Positions 42,618 to 52,694 are shown, numbered from the stretch's first letter. The stretch is DNA of 55,504 nt from RBG-13-43-22 sp040755035 (GCA_040755035.1 JBFMBU010000169.1:1-55504), one strand, 5' to 3'. Numbers and translations: made by a program. Notes: generated by a model not told the origin, from the sequence alone.

Positions 42618-42653
42618 TTTGAATCCTCGGACCCTTGAACCCTGGAACCCTCT
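42618..42653 (-). repeat. Degenerate AGGGTTCA-type repeat after rplN
   Basis: In transcript sense, 6 nt after the rplN stop: AGAGGGTTCCAGGGTTCAAG, then GGTCCGAGGATTCAAA. Units of 8-9 nt near AGGGTTCA. Same family as after rpsL and rpsC. Confidence 0.7.
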
Positions 42654-42658
42654 AAAAA

Positions 42659-43027
42659 TCAAAGCACCTCCGGTGCCAGGGATATAATTTTCATAAAGTT
42701 TTTGGCCCGGAGCTCCCTGGCCACGGGTCCGAATATACGTGTTCCCACCGGTTCCCGCTGCTGGTTGATCAAGACGGCCGAATTGTCGTCGAATTTAATA
42801 TACGTGCCGTCGGGACGGGAGATTTCCTTTTTAGTCCGAACGACCACGGCCTTCATCACATCTCCCTTTTTAACTTTGGCGTTGGGGATGGCCTCTTTCA
42901 CCGAAACCACTATGATATCCCCGATCCGGGCATACCGGCGTCGGGTTCCCCCCAAAACTCGGATACAAAAAACCTTTTTTGCTCCGGAATTATCGGCTAC
43001 ATCCAGTTGTGTCTGTGTCTGTATCAT
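42659..43027 (-). CDS. rplN: 50S ribosomal protein L14
   Basis: 122-residue protein bridging to 16S helix 44. MIQTQTQLDVADNSGAKKVFCIRVLGG and VRTKKEISRPDGTYIKFDDNSAVLI are diagnostic. Normal length. Confidence 0.98.
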   Translation of the reverse strand: MIQTQTQLDVADNSGAKKVFCIRVLGGTRRRYARIGDIIVVSVKEAIPNAKVKKGDVMKAVVVRTKKEISRPDGTYIKFDDNSAVLINQQREPVGTRIFGPVARELRAKNFMKIISLAPEVL

Positions 43028-43045
43028 CAGGGACCACCTTACCTT

Positions 43046-43303
43046 CTACTCCGATTTCGCTAACACCTTGCTGACTTTAAACCGTTTTTGTTTGCTCAGA
43101 GGACGCGTTTCCGTCAGTAAGACCCGATCCCCGATGCGGCATTCATCTTTTTCATCATGGGCCATGAATTTGGCCTTCCGCCTGATATATTTTTTATAAA
43201 CGGGATGCTTCACCAACCGCTCCACCGAAACCACCACAGACTTATCCATCTTGTCGCTGACAACGATTCCGGTCAAGGTCTTTTGACTGCCCCTTTTTTC
43301 CAT
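43046..43303 (-). CDS. rpsQ: 30S ribosomal protein S17
   Basis: 85 residues from ATG 43303 (MEKRGSQKTLTGIVVSDKMDK). The frame extends 41 residues further upstream, but that part overlaps rpmC and is not S17-like. KTVVV-type core (here KSVVVSVERLVKHPVYKKYIRR), and DRVLLTETRPLSKQKRF near the end. It follows rpmC by 25 bp. Confidence 0.96.
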   Translation of the reverse strand: MEKRGSQKTLTGIVVSDKMDKSVVVSVERLVKHPVYKKYIRRKAKFMAHDEKDECRIGDRVLLTETRPLSKQKRFKVSKVLAKSE

Positions 43304-43328
43304 ATCCCTAAACCCCTTTGGTCTTTGT

Positions 43329-43520
43329 CTACGAGGCCCGCTTGGCCCGAATGACGGTTTTGATCCTTGCCAAATCTTTTTTGGTCGCCGGTATCCGCAT
43401 GGTATTTTCCAGCAATCCGGTGGCATGCTGAAACCGCAGATTAAATAGAGTTTCTTGCATCTCTTTTTCTTTGGACCGCAACTCTTCCACGGTCAGGTCC
43501 TTCAATTCCTTGGCTTTCAC
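43329..43520 (-). CDS. rpmC: 50S ribosomal protein L29
   Basis: 63-residue helical hairpin at the tunnel exit, binding site for SRP and trigger factor. KELKDLTVEELRSKEKEMQETLFNLRFQ is typical. Start is GTG, overlapping the rplP stop by 4 bp (GTGA). Confidence 0.96.
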   Translation of the reverse strand: MKAKELKDLTVEELRSKEKEMQETLFNLRFQHATGLLENTMRIPATKKDLARIKTVIRAKRAS

Positions 43521-43930
43521 AACAGGCTCCTTCCCACAATCTTGGTTTTAATGGGAAGTTTATGGGCGGCCAAGCGAAGGGCCTCATCAGCCACCGCCTG
43601 GGTGACGCCTTCCATTTCATAAATGATCCGGCCCGGTTTTATGACCGCCACCCAAGCTTCCGGGGCTCCCTTCCCTTTTCCCATACGGGTTTCAGCCGGT
43701 TTTTTGGTAATCGGTTTATCTGGAAAAATCCGAATCCAGATTTTCCCCCCCCGTTTGATGGACCTGGTCATGGCGATTCGAGCGGCTTCGATCTGTTGCG
43801 CCGTTAATCGGCCGCACTCCAGAGCTTGGAGGCCGAAATCCCCGAATTCCAGGTTCGAGCCACGGAAGGCGACTCCCCGCATCCGGCCTTTTTGTTGCTT
43901 TCGATATTTGACTTTCTTTGGACTTAGCAT
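43517..43930 (-). CDS. rplP: 50S ribosomal protein L16
   Basis: 137-residue protein at the A-site tRNA elbow. MLSPKKVKYRKQQKGRMRGVAFRG and IFPDKPITKKPAETRMGKGKGAPEAWVAVIKPG are diagnostic. Preceded by a 138-bp spacer with a repeat beside the rpsC stop. Confidence 0.98.
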   Translation of the reverse strand: MLSPKKVKYRKQQKGRMRGVAFRGSNLEFGDFGLQALECGRLTAQQIEAARIAMTRSIKRGGKIWIRIFPDKPITKKPAETRMGKGKGAPEAWVAVIKPGRIIYEMEGVTQAVADEALRLAAHKLPIKTKIVGRSLL

Positions 43931-44040
43931 GGTATTATTCCCAATAACTTAATTAAAAATCATCTCTATCTTTGGCGGCTTAACAAGATCCTGAGAGGAG
44001 GTTGACAAGCAATGATCTCCGGCCTAAGAAAGACCATAAA

Positions 44041-44067
44041 CCTTACTCCTTGAACCTTAGACCTTCG
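44041..44067 (-). repeat. Degenerate AGGGTTCA-type repeat after rpsC
   Basis: In transcript sense, adjacent to the rpsC stop: CGAAGGTCTAAGGTTCAAGG, then AGTAAGG. The unit is shorter and more diverged than after rpsL. Confidence 0.55.
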
Positions 44068-44068
44068 A

Positions 44069-44713
44069 TCAGGCCGGCAATTCTTTTTGTGCCAGTTTTT
44101 CCCCTTTAAAAATTAGGACCTTGATCCCGATCAGTCCATAGGTTGTAGCCGCTTCGGCAAACCCATAATCAATTTCCGCCCGCAGGGTATGAAGAGGCAC
44201 TCGTCCCTCCCGGTACCACTCGGTCCGGGCCATTTCTGCTCCACCCAGGCGGCCGGCACAAGCGATCTTGATACCCCCGGCACCGAATTTTCTGGCCGAA
44301 CTGACGGCCTTCTTCATGGCCCGACGGAAGGCCACCCGCCGCTCCAATTGGGAGGCCACATTTTCTGCCACCAATTGGGCTTCCACTTCGGGTTTTCTGA
44401 CCTCCTGAATATCCAGAATCACTTCCCGGTTGACCTTTTTCTCCAGGTCCTTCTTCAGGCTTTCAATCTGGGCCCCTTTCTTTCCGATAACGATCCCCGG
44501 TCTGGCGGTAAAAATAATGATCTTGGCCTTATTGGCCGCCCTTTCAATTTCAATCCGGGCCACACCGGCCTCAAACAATCTTTTTTTCAAAAAATTGCGG
44601 ATCTCTTTATCCTCCTGGATGAATTGGGCAAACTCCTTGTCTGCAAACCACCGGGAATTCCAGTCCTTGTTGACCACCAGTCGGAATCCTTTTGGATGTG
44701 TCTTTTGTCCCAA
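44069..44713 (-). CDS. rpsC: 30S ribosomal protein S3
   Basis: 214-residue mRNA-entry protein with helicase activity. MGQKTHPKGFRLVVNKDWNS fixes the start at TTG 44713, with AAGGAGG 5 nt upstream. KH domain includes IVIGKKGAQIESLKKDLEKK. EWYREGRVPLHTLRAEIDYGFAEA is the conserved C-terminal block. Confidence 0.97.
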   Translation of the reverse strand: MGQKTHPKGFRLVVNKDWNSRWFADKEFAQFIQEDKEIRNFLKKRLFEAGVARIEIERAANKAKIIIFTARPGIVIGKKGAQIESLKKDLEKKVNREVILDIQEVRKPEVEAQLVAENVASQLERRVAFRRAMKKAVSSARKFGAGGIKIACAGRLGGAEMARTEWYREGRVPLHTLRAEIDYGFAEAATTYGLIGIKVLIFKGEKLAQKELPA

Positions 44714-44729
44714 ACCGACCTCCTTCTTT

Positions 44730-45059
44730 CTAAGCCTCTTCTAAAAAAACCGTAATGTGACTGGTTCTTTTCAATATGGGATAGGCCCGGCCCATGGCCC
44801 GGGGCATGAAACGCTTCAAGGTGGGCCCGCCGTCCACATGGACCGTCTTGACCACCAGCGTATCGATATCGACTTTGTTTTGTTCGGCATTGGCAACGGC
44901 CGAATGTAAAACCTTTTGCAGGATCCTGGCCCCCTTACGCGGCATAAATTGCAGGATGGAAATGGCCTCTTCCACCTTTCTCCCTTTGATGGCCGGTATG
45001 ATGACTTGGACCTTTCGTGGTGCTATTCGTATATATTTGGCCTGGGCCTTCGTTTCCAT
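44730..45059 (-). CDS. rplV: 50S ribosomal protein L22
   Basis: 109-residue protein whose loop lines the peptide tunnel. AKYIRIAPRKVQVI opening and FMPRAMGRAYPILKRTSHITVFL loop and tail are typical. 14 bp after rpsS and 16 bp before rpsC. Confidence 0.97.
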   Translation of the reverse strand: METKAQAKYIRIAPRKVQVIIPAIKGRKVEEAISILQFMPRKGARILQKVLHSAVANAEQNKVDIDTLVVKTVHVDGGPTLKRFMPRAMGRAYPILKRTSHITVFLEEA

Positions 45060-45073
45060 AAGGTTAACCTCTC

Positions 45074-45364
45074 CTACTTGGCCTTTCCTTTAACCGCCGA
45101 CTTTTTATCCCCGGAATGGGAATAAAAGGTCCGGGTGGGGGAAAATTCCCCCAGCTTGTGGCCGACCATATTTTCAGTAACATAAACAGGAATAAATTTT
45201 TTCCCATTGTGGACCGCAAAGGTCAGACCCACAAATTCCGGAAGAACGGTAGAGCGTCGGGACCAGGTCTTGATCACCTTCCGGCTCTTGGCGTCCTGGG
45301 ATTCCTGTACCTTTTTTAATAAAGGCTCATCAACAAAAGGACCTTTTCTCAGTGAACGTGCCAC
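45074..45364 (-). CDS. rpsS: 30S ribosomal protein S19
   Basis: 16S head protein. I start it at GTG 45364 (VARSLRKGPFVDEPLLKKV), which gives 96 residues and has GGGGGTAG just upstream. The longer ATG start would add four residues (MGVV) and use up that ribosome-binding site. EFVGLTFAVHNGKKFIPVYVTENMVGHKLGEFSPTR is the S19 core. Confidence 0.93.
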   Translation of the reverse strand: MARSLRKGPFVDEPLLKKVQESQDAKSRKVIKTWSRRSTVLPEFVGLTFAVHNGKKFIPVYVTENMVGHKLGEFSPTRTFYSHSGDKKSAVKGKAK

Positions 45365-45379
45365 AACTACCCCCATTTC

Positions 45380-45463
45380 GATTGCCGATTGCCGGTTGCG
45401 GACTGCGGAATACGATTGAATCCAATCTTTTTATTCCGAAATCCGAAATCCGAAATCCGAAAT
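45380..45463 (-). repeat. Degenerate GGATTTC-type repeat after rplB
   Basis: In transcript sense, 2 nt after the rplB stop: four clean copies of ATTTCGG (AATTTCGGATTTCGGATTTC and onward), then a diverged tail (CGCAGTCCGCAACCGGCAATCGGCAATCG) up to the rpsS ribosome-binding site. The cleanest array of this family. Confidence 0.85.
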
Positions 45464-45465
45464 TT

Positions 45466-46293
45466 TTACTGCGTTTTTCTCTTTTTGACGATCAGACGAT
45501 CGCTGGCCTTTCTCTTGCGCGTTTTATACCCCTTGGTCGGCACCCCCCAGGGGGTTACCGGATGACGTCCTCCGGAGGATTTTCCCTCACCGCCGCCATG
45601 GGGGTGATCCACGGGATTCATGGCCACACCGCGGACCTTGGGACGTTGCCCAAGCCATCGACTCCGTCCGGCTTTGCCTAATGAAATTCTCTCATGGAGT
45701 AGGTGCCCGCATTGGCCGATGGTGGCCCGGCAGGTCAGTAATACTTTTCGTACTTCACCGGAAGGGAGTTTGATTTGCCCGTACTTGTCTTCCTTGGCCA
45801 TAAGCTGGGCATAAGTACCGGCGCTACGGGCCAGTTGGCCTCCGCAGCCCGGTTTTAATTCAATATTGTGTATAGTGGTTCCCAGAGGAATATTGGCGAT
45901 AGGCAGGCTGTTTCCCGGTTTGATATCGGCCCGGATACTGCTGATGACCTGGTCTCCAACCTGGAGGTGTAAGGGGGCCAGGATATAACGCTTTTCCCCG
46001 TCGGCATAATGAAGCAGGGCAATCCTGGTCGAACGATTGGGATCATATTCGATCCCGGCAACTTTGGCCGGAATATCAAACTTCTCCCTTTTAAAATCTA
46101 TACGTCGGTAAAGGCGTTTATGTCCGCCGCCGCGGTAGCGGCTGGTAATCCGCCCGTAATTATTCCGTCCTCCGGTTTTTGGTTTGGGCTCCACCAGACC
46201 CCGGGGGGATTTACCTCCGCTGAGTTCTTCAAAGGTGTCGAAGGTTTGAAACCTTCTTCCGGCCGAGGTTGGTGTACATGTTTTAATCGCCAT
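45466..46293 (-). CDS. rplB: 50S ribosomal protein L2
   Basis: 275-residue protein supporting the peptidyl-transferase centre. GRNNYGRITSRYRGGGHKRLYR and GVAMNPVDHPHGGGEGKSSGGRHPVTPWG (with the conserved His) are diagnostic. Normal length. Confidence 0.98.
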   Translation of the reverse strand: MAIKTCTPTSAGRRFQTFDTFEELSGGKSPRGLVEPKPKTGGRNNYGRITSRYRGGGHKRLYRRIDFKREKFDIPAKVAGIEYDPNRSTRIALLHYADGEKRYILAPLHLQVGDQVISSIRADIKPGNSLPIANIPLGTTIHNIELKPGCGGQLARSAGTYAQLMAKEDKYGQIKLPSGEVRKVLLTCRATIGQCGHLLHERISLGKAGRSRWLGQRPKVRGVAMNPVDHPHGGGEGKSSGGRHPVTPWGVPTKGYKTRKRKASDRLIVKKRKTQ

Positions 46294-46322
46294 TTATCTT
46301 CTCCCTTGCCCTGATCCTCTTT

Positions 46323-46604
46323 TTAAAGATTTTCGATGGCTTCACCCGGGGCCAGTCTGACCAGGGCTTTTTTCCAGTCCGCTGTACGTCCAACCTTTTT
46401 CCCCATCCTTTTTTTCTTTCCGGAGATCTGCATCAGGTTGACTCGCTGCACCTTTACCTTGAATAAAGTCTGGACAGCCGCTTTTACTTCCGAACGGTTG
46501 GCCCGTTTATCCACCTCAAAGGCCACCTCGTTGAAGGCTTCTTTTTTGCCCGTAGATTTCTCCGTCAATAAAGGCCGCTTAATTACTTGAAATAGGTCTT
46601 TCAT
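46323..46604 (-). CDS. rplW: 50S ribosomal protein L23
   Basis: 93-residue tunnel-exit protein that docks trigger factor and SRP. IKRPLLTEKSTGKKEAFNEVAFEVDKRANRSEVKAAVQTLF is typical. Its ATG overlaps the rplD stop by 4 bp. Confidence 0.97.
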   Translation of the reverse strand: MKDLFQVIKRPLLTEKSTGKKEAFNEVAFEVDKRANRSEVKAAVQTLFKVKVQRVNLMQISGKKKRMGKKVGRTADWKKALVRLAPGEAIENL

Positions 46605-47224
46605 TGGCCTAAGGCCTCCTCAATCATCGAAATACTCGGTTTGAGTAAAAGCAGATGATCGTATTTTAAAATATCATAGACATTCAATCCTTCGGCTCGG
46701 AGAACCTTCACCCGGTTGACGTTACGGGCCGATTTTTCCAGGTTAGGATTTTCCTGATCGATAACGATCAGGGTTTTGTTTAATTTTAACCGTCCCAGGA
46801 CTTCGGCAACGGTCTTGGTCTTGATCTGATCCAATGGAAAATGATCCAAGACGGTGAGTTGTTCCGCTTGCCAGCGGCAGGACAGGGCCATTTTCATAGC
46901 CAGCTTTTTAACTTTTTTATTGACCTTAGGATCATAGGTCCTCGGCTGGGGTCCGAAAACCGTTCCGCCTTTACGCATCAGTGGAGAGGTTCGGGTTCCC
47001 TGCCTGGCCCGGCCGGTCCCTTTTTGTTTAAAAGGCTTTTTCCCACCCCCCCGGACCTCGGACCGGTCCTTGGAGGCCGAAGTTCCGGCCCGCTGGCTGG
47101 CCTGCAGGCTGGTTACCACTTGATGCAGTATATGGGGATTGACTTCCCGGTTGAAAATCTCGTCCTTCAGAGAAAGCTCTTCCACTTTTTCCCCGGCGAG
47201 ATTGTATACAGTTACCGTTGCCAT
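46601..47224 (-). CDS. rplD: 50S ribosomal protein L4
   Basis: 207-residue protein lining the tunnel; autogenous repressor of the S10 operon in E. coli. The tunnel loop has GGGKKPFKQKGTGRARQGTRTSPLMRKGGTVFGPQPR. 22 bp after rplC. Confidence 0.98.
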   Translation of the reverse strand: MATVTVYNLAGEKVEELSLKDEIFNREVNPHILHQVVTSLQASQRAGTSASKDRSEVRGGGKKPFKQKGTGRARQGTRTSPLMRKGGTVFGPQPRTYDPKVNKKVKKLAMKMALSCRWQAEQLTVLDHFPLDQIKTKTVAEVLGRLKLNKTLIVIDQENPNLEKSARNVNRVKVLRAEGLNVYDILKYDHLLLLKPSISMIEEALGQ

Positions 47225-47246
47225 ACCTTTTTCCTCTTTGGGATTC

Positions 47247-47876
47247 TTACTTCCGTATAATTACTTGCTTATATATGGCCAGGAGATTGTTGCGACTTCC
47301 TGGAACGGCCCCTTTGACCAGCAAGAGGTTTTCTTCGGGTCGTACGTCCACGATGGAAAGGTGCCTGATGCTGACCCTTCGGTTGCCCATTTGCCCCGGC
47401 AGCTTTTTACCCTTAATCACCCTGGAAGGGTAAGCGCTGGACCCGATGGATCCGGGAACCCGATGGGAGGTACATCCATGAGTGTCTTTTCCGCCGGAGA
47501 AATTCCAGCGTTTGACCACACCGGCAAAACCCTTGCCCTTGCTGGTTCCCTGGACCTTGACCACATCGCCGATCCGAAATATATCGACCCGGATCTCATC
47601 CCCCACTTTGTAGGAGTTTTCTTCCTCCGCCGGAAACTCTTTTAAAAAGGTTTGGGCCGGGACTCCTTTTTTTTGAAAATGCCCTTGAAGGGGTTTGTTA
47701 ACGGCCTTGGGCTTGGCCGGTAAAAATCCGAGCTGATAGACCGTTTCCTGTCCCTGCTCCCCTTTTTTCTGGACCACCACGCAGGGTCCGGCTTCAATAA
47801 CCGTCACCGCTACGGATTGTCCTTCTTCCAAAAACAGCCTGGTCATCCCCAATTTTTTTCCCAATATTCCTTGCAT
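47247..47876 (-). CDS. rplC: 50S ribosomal protein L3
   Basis: 209 residues, early assembly protein reaching the peptidyl-transferase centre. MQGILGKKLGMTRLF and GKGFAGVVKRWNFSGGKDTHGCTSHRVPGSIG (W-finger loop) are diagnostic. Follows rpsJ by 42 bp. Confidence 0.98.
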   Translation of the reverse strand: MQGILGKKLGMTRLFLEEGQSVAVTVIEAGPCVVVQKKGEQGQETVYQLGFLPAKPKAVNKPLQGHFQKKGVPAQTFLKEFPAEEENSYKVGDEIRVDIFRIGDVVKVQGTSKGKGFAGVVKRWNFSGGKDTHGCTSHRVPGSIGSSAYPSRVIKGKKLPGQMGNRRVSIRHLSIVDVRPEENLLLVKGAVPGSRNNLLAIYKQVIIRK

Positions 47877-47918
47877 GGTTTTCTTTCTGTTATCCTGACC
47901 ACCTCAATAGAGGACGGA

Positions 47919-48230
47919 TTACAATTTTATTTCTACATCCACCCCGGCCGACAGGTCCAGCTTCATCAGGGCATCTACCGTGGCCTGTGTCGGTTCCAAA
48001 ATATCCAACAGCCGTTTGTGGGTCCGGACTTCAAACTGTTCCCTGGACTTCTTATCCACATGGGGGGACCTTAAGACACAAAATTTTTTAATCATGGTCG
48101 GCAGGGGAATAGGGCCGGCTATCCGGGCCCCGGTCCTGCGGGCGGTTTCCACAATTTCGGCCGCCGATTGATCCAATAATTTATGGTCGAACCCTCTGAG
48201 CTGGATCCGGATTTTTTGGCTGGTCATCAT
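47919..48230 (-). CDS. rpsJ: 30S ribosomal protein S10
   Basis: 103 residues from ATG 48230 (MMTSQKIRIQLRGFDHKLLDQSAAEIVETA). AAGGAAG lies 7 nt upstream; an in-frame TTG two codons earlier is less likely. S10 also serves in transcription antitermination with NusB. FCVLRSPHVDKKSREQFEVRTHKRL is typical. Confidence 0.97.
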   Translation of the reverse strand: MMTSQKIRIQLRGFDHKLLDQSAAEIVETARRTGARIAGPIPLPTMIKKFCVLRSPHVDKKSREQFEVRTHKRLLDILEPTQATVDALMKLDLSAGVDVEIKL

Positions 48231-48250
48231 AATCAAACTTCCTTTTTCTT

Positions 48251-49450
<1,200 letters not shown>

Positions 49451-49513
49451 CTCCCCGCCTCCCTTTGGTTAAAAAAATATACCTTGTTTTCCCACTGTTA
49501 CCTTCCGTCCTGA

Positions 49514-51592
49514 TCAATTCGTTTTTTTGGCTTTAACTAAACCGTCGGATACGGATTGCGGCACTTTCAGATAATGAGAAAATTGAAGGGTAAATGTGGC
49601 CCGTCCCTGGGTCAAGGACCTGATACCGGTCGAATAGCCGAACATCTCGGCCATCGGGGCCTGACCGCGGATGATCCGGGATTTTCCCCGGTCTTCCAAC
49701 CCCAGGATCTTGCCCCTGCGGGAATTCAAGTCCCCCATCACCTCTCCGATAAACTCTTCGGGGGTGACGACTTCCACCTCCATAATCGGTTCCAACAGAA
49801 CCGGCTGCGCTCTTCCGGCCGCTTCTTTAAAAGCTATGGACCCGGCAAAAAGAAAGGCCCTTTCCGAGGAATCGACCTCATGAAAAGAGCCGTCCACCAA
49901 CCTAACCCCCAAATCGACCATAGGATATCCGGCCAAGGCCCCCCCTTCCATGGCTTCGACGATCCCTTTTTCCACGGCCGGGATATATTCCTTGGGTATC
50001 ACCCCACCAACGATTTTGTTCTCAAACAAAAATCCTTGGCCGGCCTCCCGGGGATAAATTTCGATCCAGACATGTCCGTATTGGCCCCGACCCCCACTCT
50101 GGCGGATATATTTCCCTTCGGCCTTCATCTCCCGGGAGATGGTCTCTTTATAGGCTACTTGGGGTTTACCGATATGGGCGGCCACATTAAATTCACGGGT
50201 CAGCCGGTCAACGATGATCTCCAGATGGAGCTCCCCCATGCCGGAAATAATCGTCTGTCCCGTATCCTCATCGGTATGGACCTTAAAAGAGGGGTCTTCG
50301 GCGGCGATACGCTGCAGGGACAATCCCAATTTATCCACATCGGCTTTGCTCTTGGGTTCAATGGCGATGGAGATCACCGGAACCGGGATGTCCAGGGATT
50401 CCAATAAAAGCGGGGCATTCATATCGGAAAGGCTGTCGCCGGTGGTGGTATTCTTAAGCCCCACTACAGCTACGATATCCCCGGCCCGCATTTCTTTAAT
50501 TTCCTCACGCTGATTGGCGTGCATTTTCAGCAGGCGACCTATTTTTTCCTTCCGCCCCTTATTGACATTTAAAACCGCCTCTCCTGAGGACTTCCGGCCG
50601 GAGTAAACCCTTAGGAAGGTCAAATGCCCCACATAGGGATCGGACATCAATTTAAAGGCCAAACCGGTAAAAGGGGCCTCTTCATCCGCTTGTCGCTCTT
50701 CCTTTTCTCCGGAAGGGTTGATCCCTTCAATAGCCGGGACATCGGTCGGGGCCGGCAAATACCGGACGATGGCGTCCAGGAGGGGCTGAATCCCCTTATT
50801 TTTAAAAGCCGAACCACACAGGACCGGGACCAGTTTTTGGGCCAGGGTCGCCCGGCGCAGGGCCGTAATCAACGCCCGTTCTTCTATGGTTTGTCCTTCC
50901 AGATAAGCTTCCATCATTTCATCGTCGGTATCGGCCAGGGCTTCGATCAGTCTCCGCCGCTGAAGGGTCACCGTTTCCTGTAAACCTTCGGGGATAGGTT
51001 GGGCCTCCAAATTCCGTCCCAGGGTAGTCTGGTCGAAAGAATAGGCCTTGAGGGAGATCAGATCTATAATCCCCTGAAAGGAATCCTCTTTCCCTAAGGG
51101 CCACTGAATAAACACCGGATGAGCTCCCAGACGTTCTTCCATCATTTTTAGACAGCGCTCGTGATCGGCCCCCACCCGGTCCATTTTATTGATAAAGGCC
51201 AAACGGGGTATCTGGTAGCGATCCGCCTGACGCCAGACGGTTTCCGATTGCGGTTCCACGCCGGCTACGGCGTCGAAAACGGCAATGGCCCCATCCAGGA
51301 CCCTCAGACTCCTTTCCACTTCAATGGTGAAATCCACGTGTCCGGGGGTATCGATGATATTGATCCGGTGGTCGTTCCAAATACAGGTGGTGGCCGCCGA
51401 GGTGATGGTGATCCCCCGTTCCTGTTCCTGTTCCATCCAGTCCATCACCGCCGAACCCTCGTGGACTTCCCCCATCTTGTAGGAAACCCCGGTATAAAAA
51501 AGGATCCTCTCGGTGGTGGTCGTCTTGCCGGCGTCGATATGGGCCATGATCCCTATATTCCGAATCCGTGATAAAGAAACCTTCTCAGACAA
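49514..51592 (-). CDS. fusA: Elongation factor G
   Basis: Translocation GTPase, 692 residues. G1 AHIDAGKTTTTERILFYTG, G3 DTPGHVDFT and G4 NKMDR are intact; the five-domain layout ends in AEMFGYSTGIRSLTQGRATFTLQFSHY. Start is TTG 51592 (MSEKVSLSRIRNIGIMAHID), with GGAG 7 nt upstream; no ATG is close. It follows rpsG by 44 bp. Confidence 0.97.
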   Translation of the reverse strand: MSEKVSLSRIRNIGIMAHIDAGKTTTTERILFYTGVSYKMGEVHEGSAVMDWMEQEQERGITITSAATTCIWNDHRINIIDTPGHVDFTIEVERSLRVLDGAIAVFDAVAGVEPQSETVWRQADRYQIPRLAFINKMDRVGADHERCLKMMEERLGAHPVFIQWPLGKEDSFQGIIDLISLKAYSFDQTTLGRNLEAQPIPEGLQETVTLQRRRLIEALADTDDEMMEAYLEGQTIEERALITALRRATLAQKLVPVLCGSAFKNKGIQPLLDAIVRYLPAPTDVPAIEGINPSGEKEERQADEEAPFTGLAFKLMSDPYVGHLTFLRVYSGRKSSGEAVLNVNKGRKEKIGRLLKMHANQREEIKEMRAGDIVAVVGLKNTTTGDSLSDMNAPLLLESLDIPVPVISIAIEPKSKADVDKLGLSLQRIAAEDPSFKVHTDEDTGQTIISGMGELHLEIIVDRLTREFNVAAHIGKPQVAYKETISREMKAEGKYIRQSGGRGQYGHVWIEIYPREAGQGFLFENKIVGGVIPKEYIPAVEKGIVEAMEGGALAGYPMVDLGVRLVDGSFHEVDSSERAFLFAGSIAFKEAAGRAQPVLLEPIMEVEVVTPEEFIGEVMGDLNSRRGKILGLEDRGKSRIIRGQAPMAEMFGYSTGIRSLTQGRATFTLQFSHYLKVPQSVSDGLVKAKKTN

Positions 51593-51636
51593 AAAACAAC
51601 TCCATTTCCCCTTCGTACCATTCCCTTATGCACCGG

Positions 51637-52107
51637 TTACCAGCGGTAGTGGGCAAAGGCCTTGTTGGCCTCGGCCATCTTGTGGGTATCTTCCTTCTTT
51701 TTAATGGCCGCTCCCCGATTGTTGGCCGCATCGAGCAGTTCCCCGGCCAGTTTGGCTTCCATGGTTTTTTCAGAGCGGGCTTTGGCATAGTTTATAACCC
51801 AGCGGATGCTCAGGGAAAGTCTGCGGCCGGCCTTCACCTCCACCGGGACCTGATAAGTCGAACCGCCGACCCTCCGGGATTTGACCTCAATCACCGGCTT
51901 GACATTGTCGATAGCCTTCTCAAAGACCTTGATCGGCTCCTCTTCACCCTTTTTGGCGATTAAATCCAGGGATCGATAGAGGATCGACTCGGCGGTGCTC
52001 TTCTTCCCCTGACGCATCAGGGAATTGACGAATTTGGCCGCCAGGATGCTGTGATATTTGGGATCAGGTAAAATCTCCCTGTGGATGACTTCTCTTTTCC
52101 TAGGCAT
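51637..52107 (-). CDS. rpsG: 30S ribosomal protein S7
   Basis: 156-residue head protein that nucleates 16S 3'-domain assembly; translational repressor of the str operon in E. coli. MPRKREVIHREILPDPKYHS and GGSTYQVPVEVKAGRRLSLSIRWV are diagnostic. Preceded by a 140-bp spacer after rpsL. Confidence 0.98.
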   Translation of the reverse strand: MPRKREVIHREILPDPKYHSILAAKFVNSLMRQGKKSTAESILYRSLDLIAKKGEEEPIKVFEKAIDNVKPVIEVKSRRVGGSTYQVPVEVKAGRRLSLSIRWVINYAKARSEKTMEAKLAGELLDAANNRGAAIKKKEDTHKMAEANKAFAHYRW

Positions 52108-52206
52108 TCCGACCTCGTTAATAAATAAAAAAAGTGGTTAAGTTATTCTTTAATAAGTTTCAAGGGGCCGAGGATTAAGTGAAAAACCTTTTTTCCTTTT
52201 TCTCCG

Positions 52207-52233
52207 CTTGAACCCTTGGAGCCTTGAACCCTT
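52207..52233 (-). repeat. AGGGTTCA-type repeat after rpsL
   Basis: In transcript sense, 14 nt after the rpsL stop: AAGGGTTCAAGGCTCCAAGG then GTTCAAG. The cleanest example of this family, with three units of 8-10 nt. Lies at the start of the 140-bp rpsL-rpsG spacer. Confidence 0.75.
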
Positions 52234-52247
52234 ACATCCTGTATTTG

Positions 52248-52619
52248 TTATTTGGGTCTTTTGGCCCCGTATTTGGAACGGCCGTTTTTTCGATCGGCCA
52301 CGCCGCTGGAATCCAGGGTCCCCCGGATAATATGGTAACGGACACCGGGCAGGTCTTTAACCCGGCCGCCCCTGATCAGAACCACGGAGTGTTCCTGCAA
52401 ATTATGACCGATACCCGGTATATAGGTGGTGACCTCCATCCCGTTCACCAAGCGCACTCTGGCCACCTTGCGCAGGGCTGAATTCGGTTTTTTGGGTGTG
52501 GAGGTATAAACCCGGATGCAGACCCCCCGTTTCTGAGGACAGGCTTTTAAGGCCGGGGCGGTGTTTTTACCCTTGACCTGCTCCCTGCCTTGACGAATCA
52601 ATTGATTGATAGTAGCCAT
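52248..52619 (-). CDS. rpsL: 30S ribosomal protein S12
   Basis: 123-residue decoding-centre protein. KKPNSALRKVARVRL and VVLIRGGRVKDLPGVRYH keep both lysines whose loss gives streptomycin resistance. Starts MATINQLIRQGREQ. A promoter candidate overlaps the rpoC end 75 bp upstream. Confidence 0.98.
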   Translation of the reverse strand: MATINQLIRQGREQVKGKNTAPALKACPQKRGVCIRVYTSTPKKPNSALRKVARVRLVNGMEVTTYIPGIGHNLQEHSVVLIRGGRVKDLPGVRYHIIRGTLDSSGVADRKNGRSKYGAKRPK

Positions 52620-52676
52620 AATTTCTTTCCGTTATCCCCTCTGTCCCTCTGACGACCTAAAATCTAAAAATCAAAA

Positions 52677-52694
52677 TATATAAACTGATTTCCT

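Noticed and set aside
43304..43426. N-terminal extension of S17
   Set aside because: It overlaps rpmC, is not S17-like, and a conserved ATG lies at 43303.
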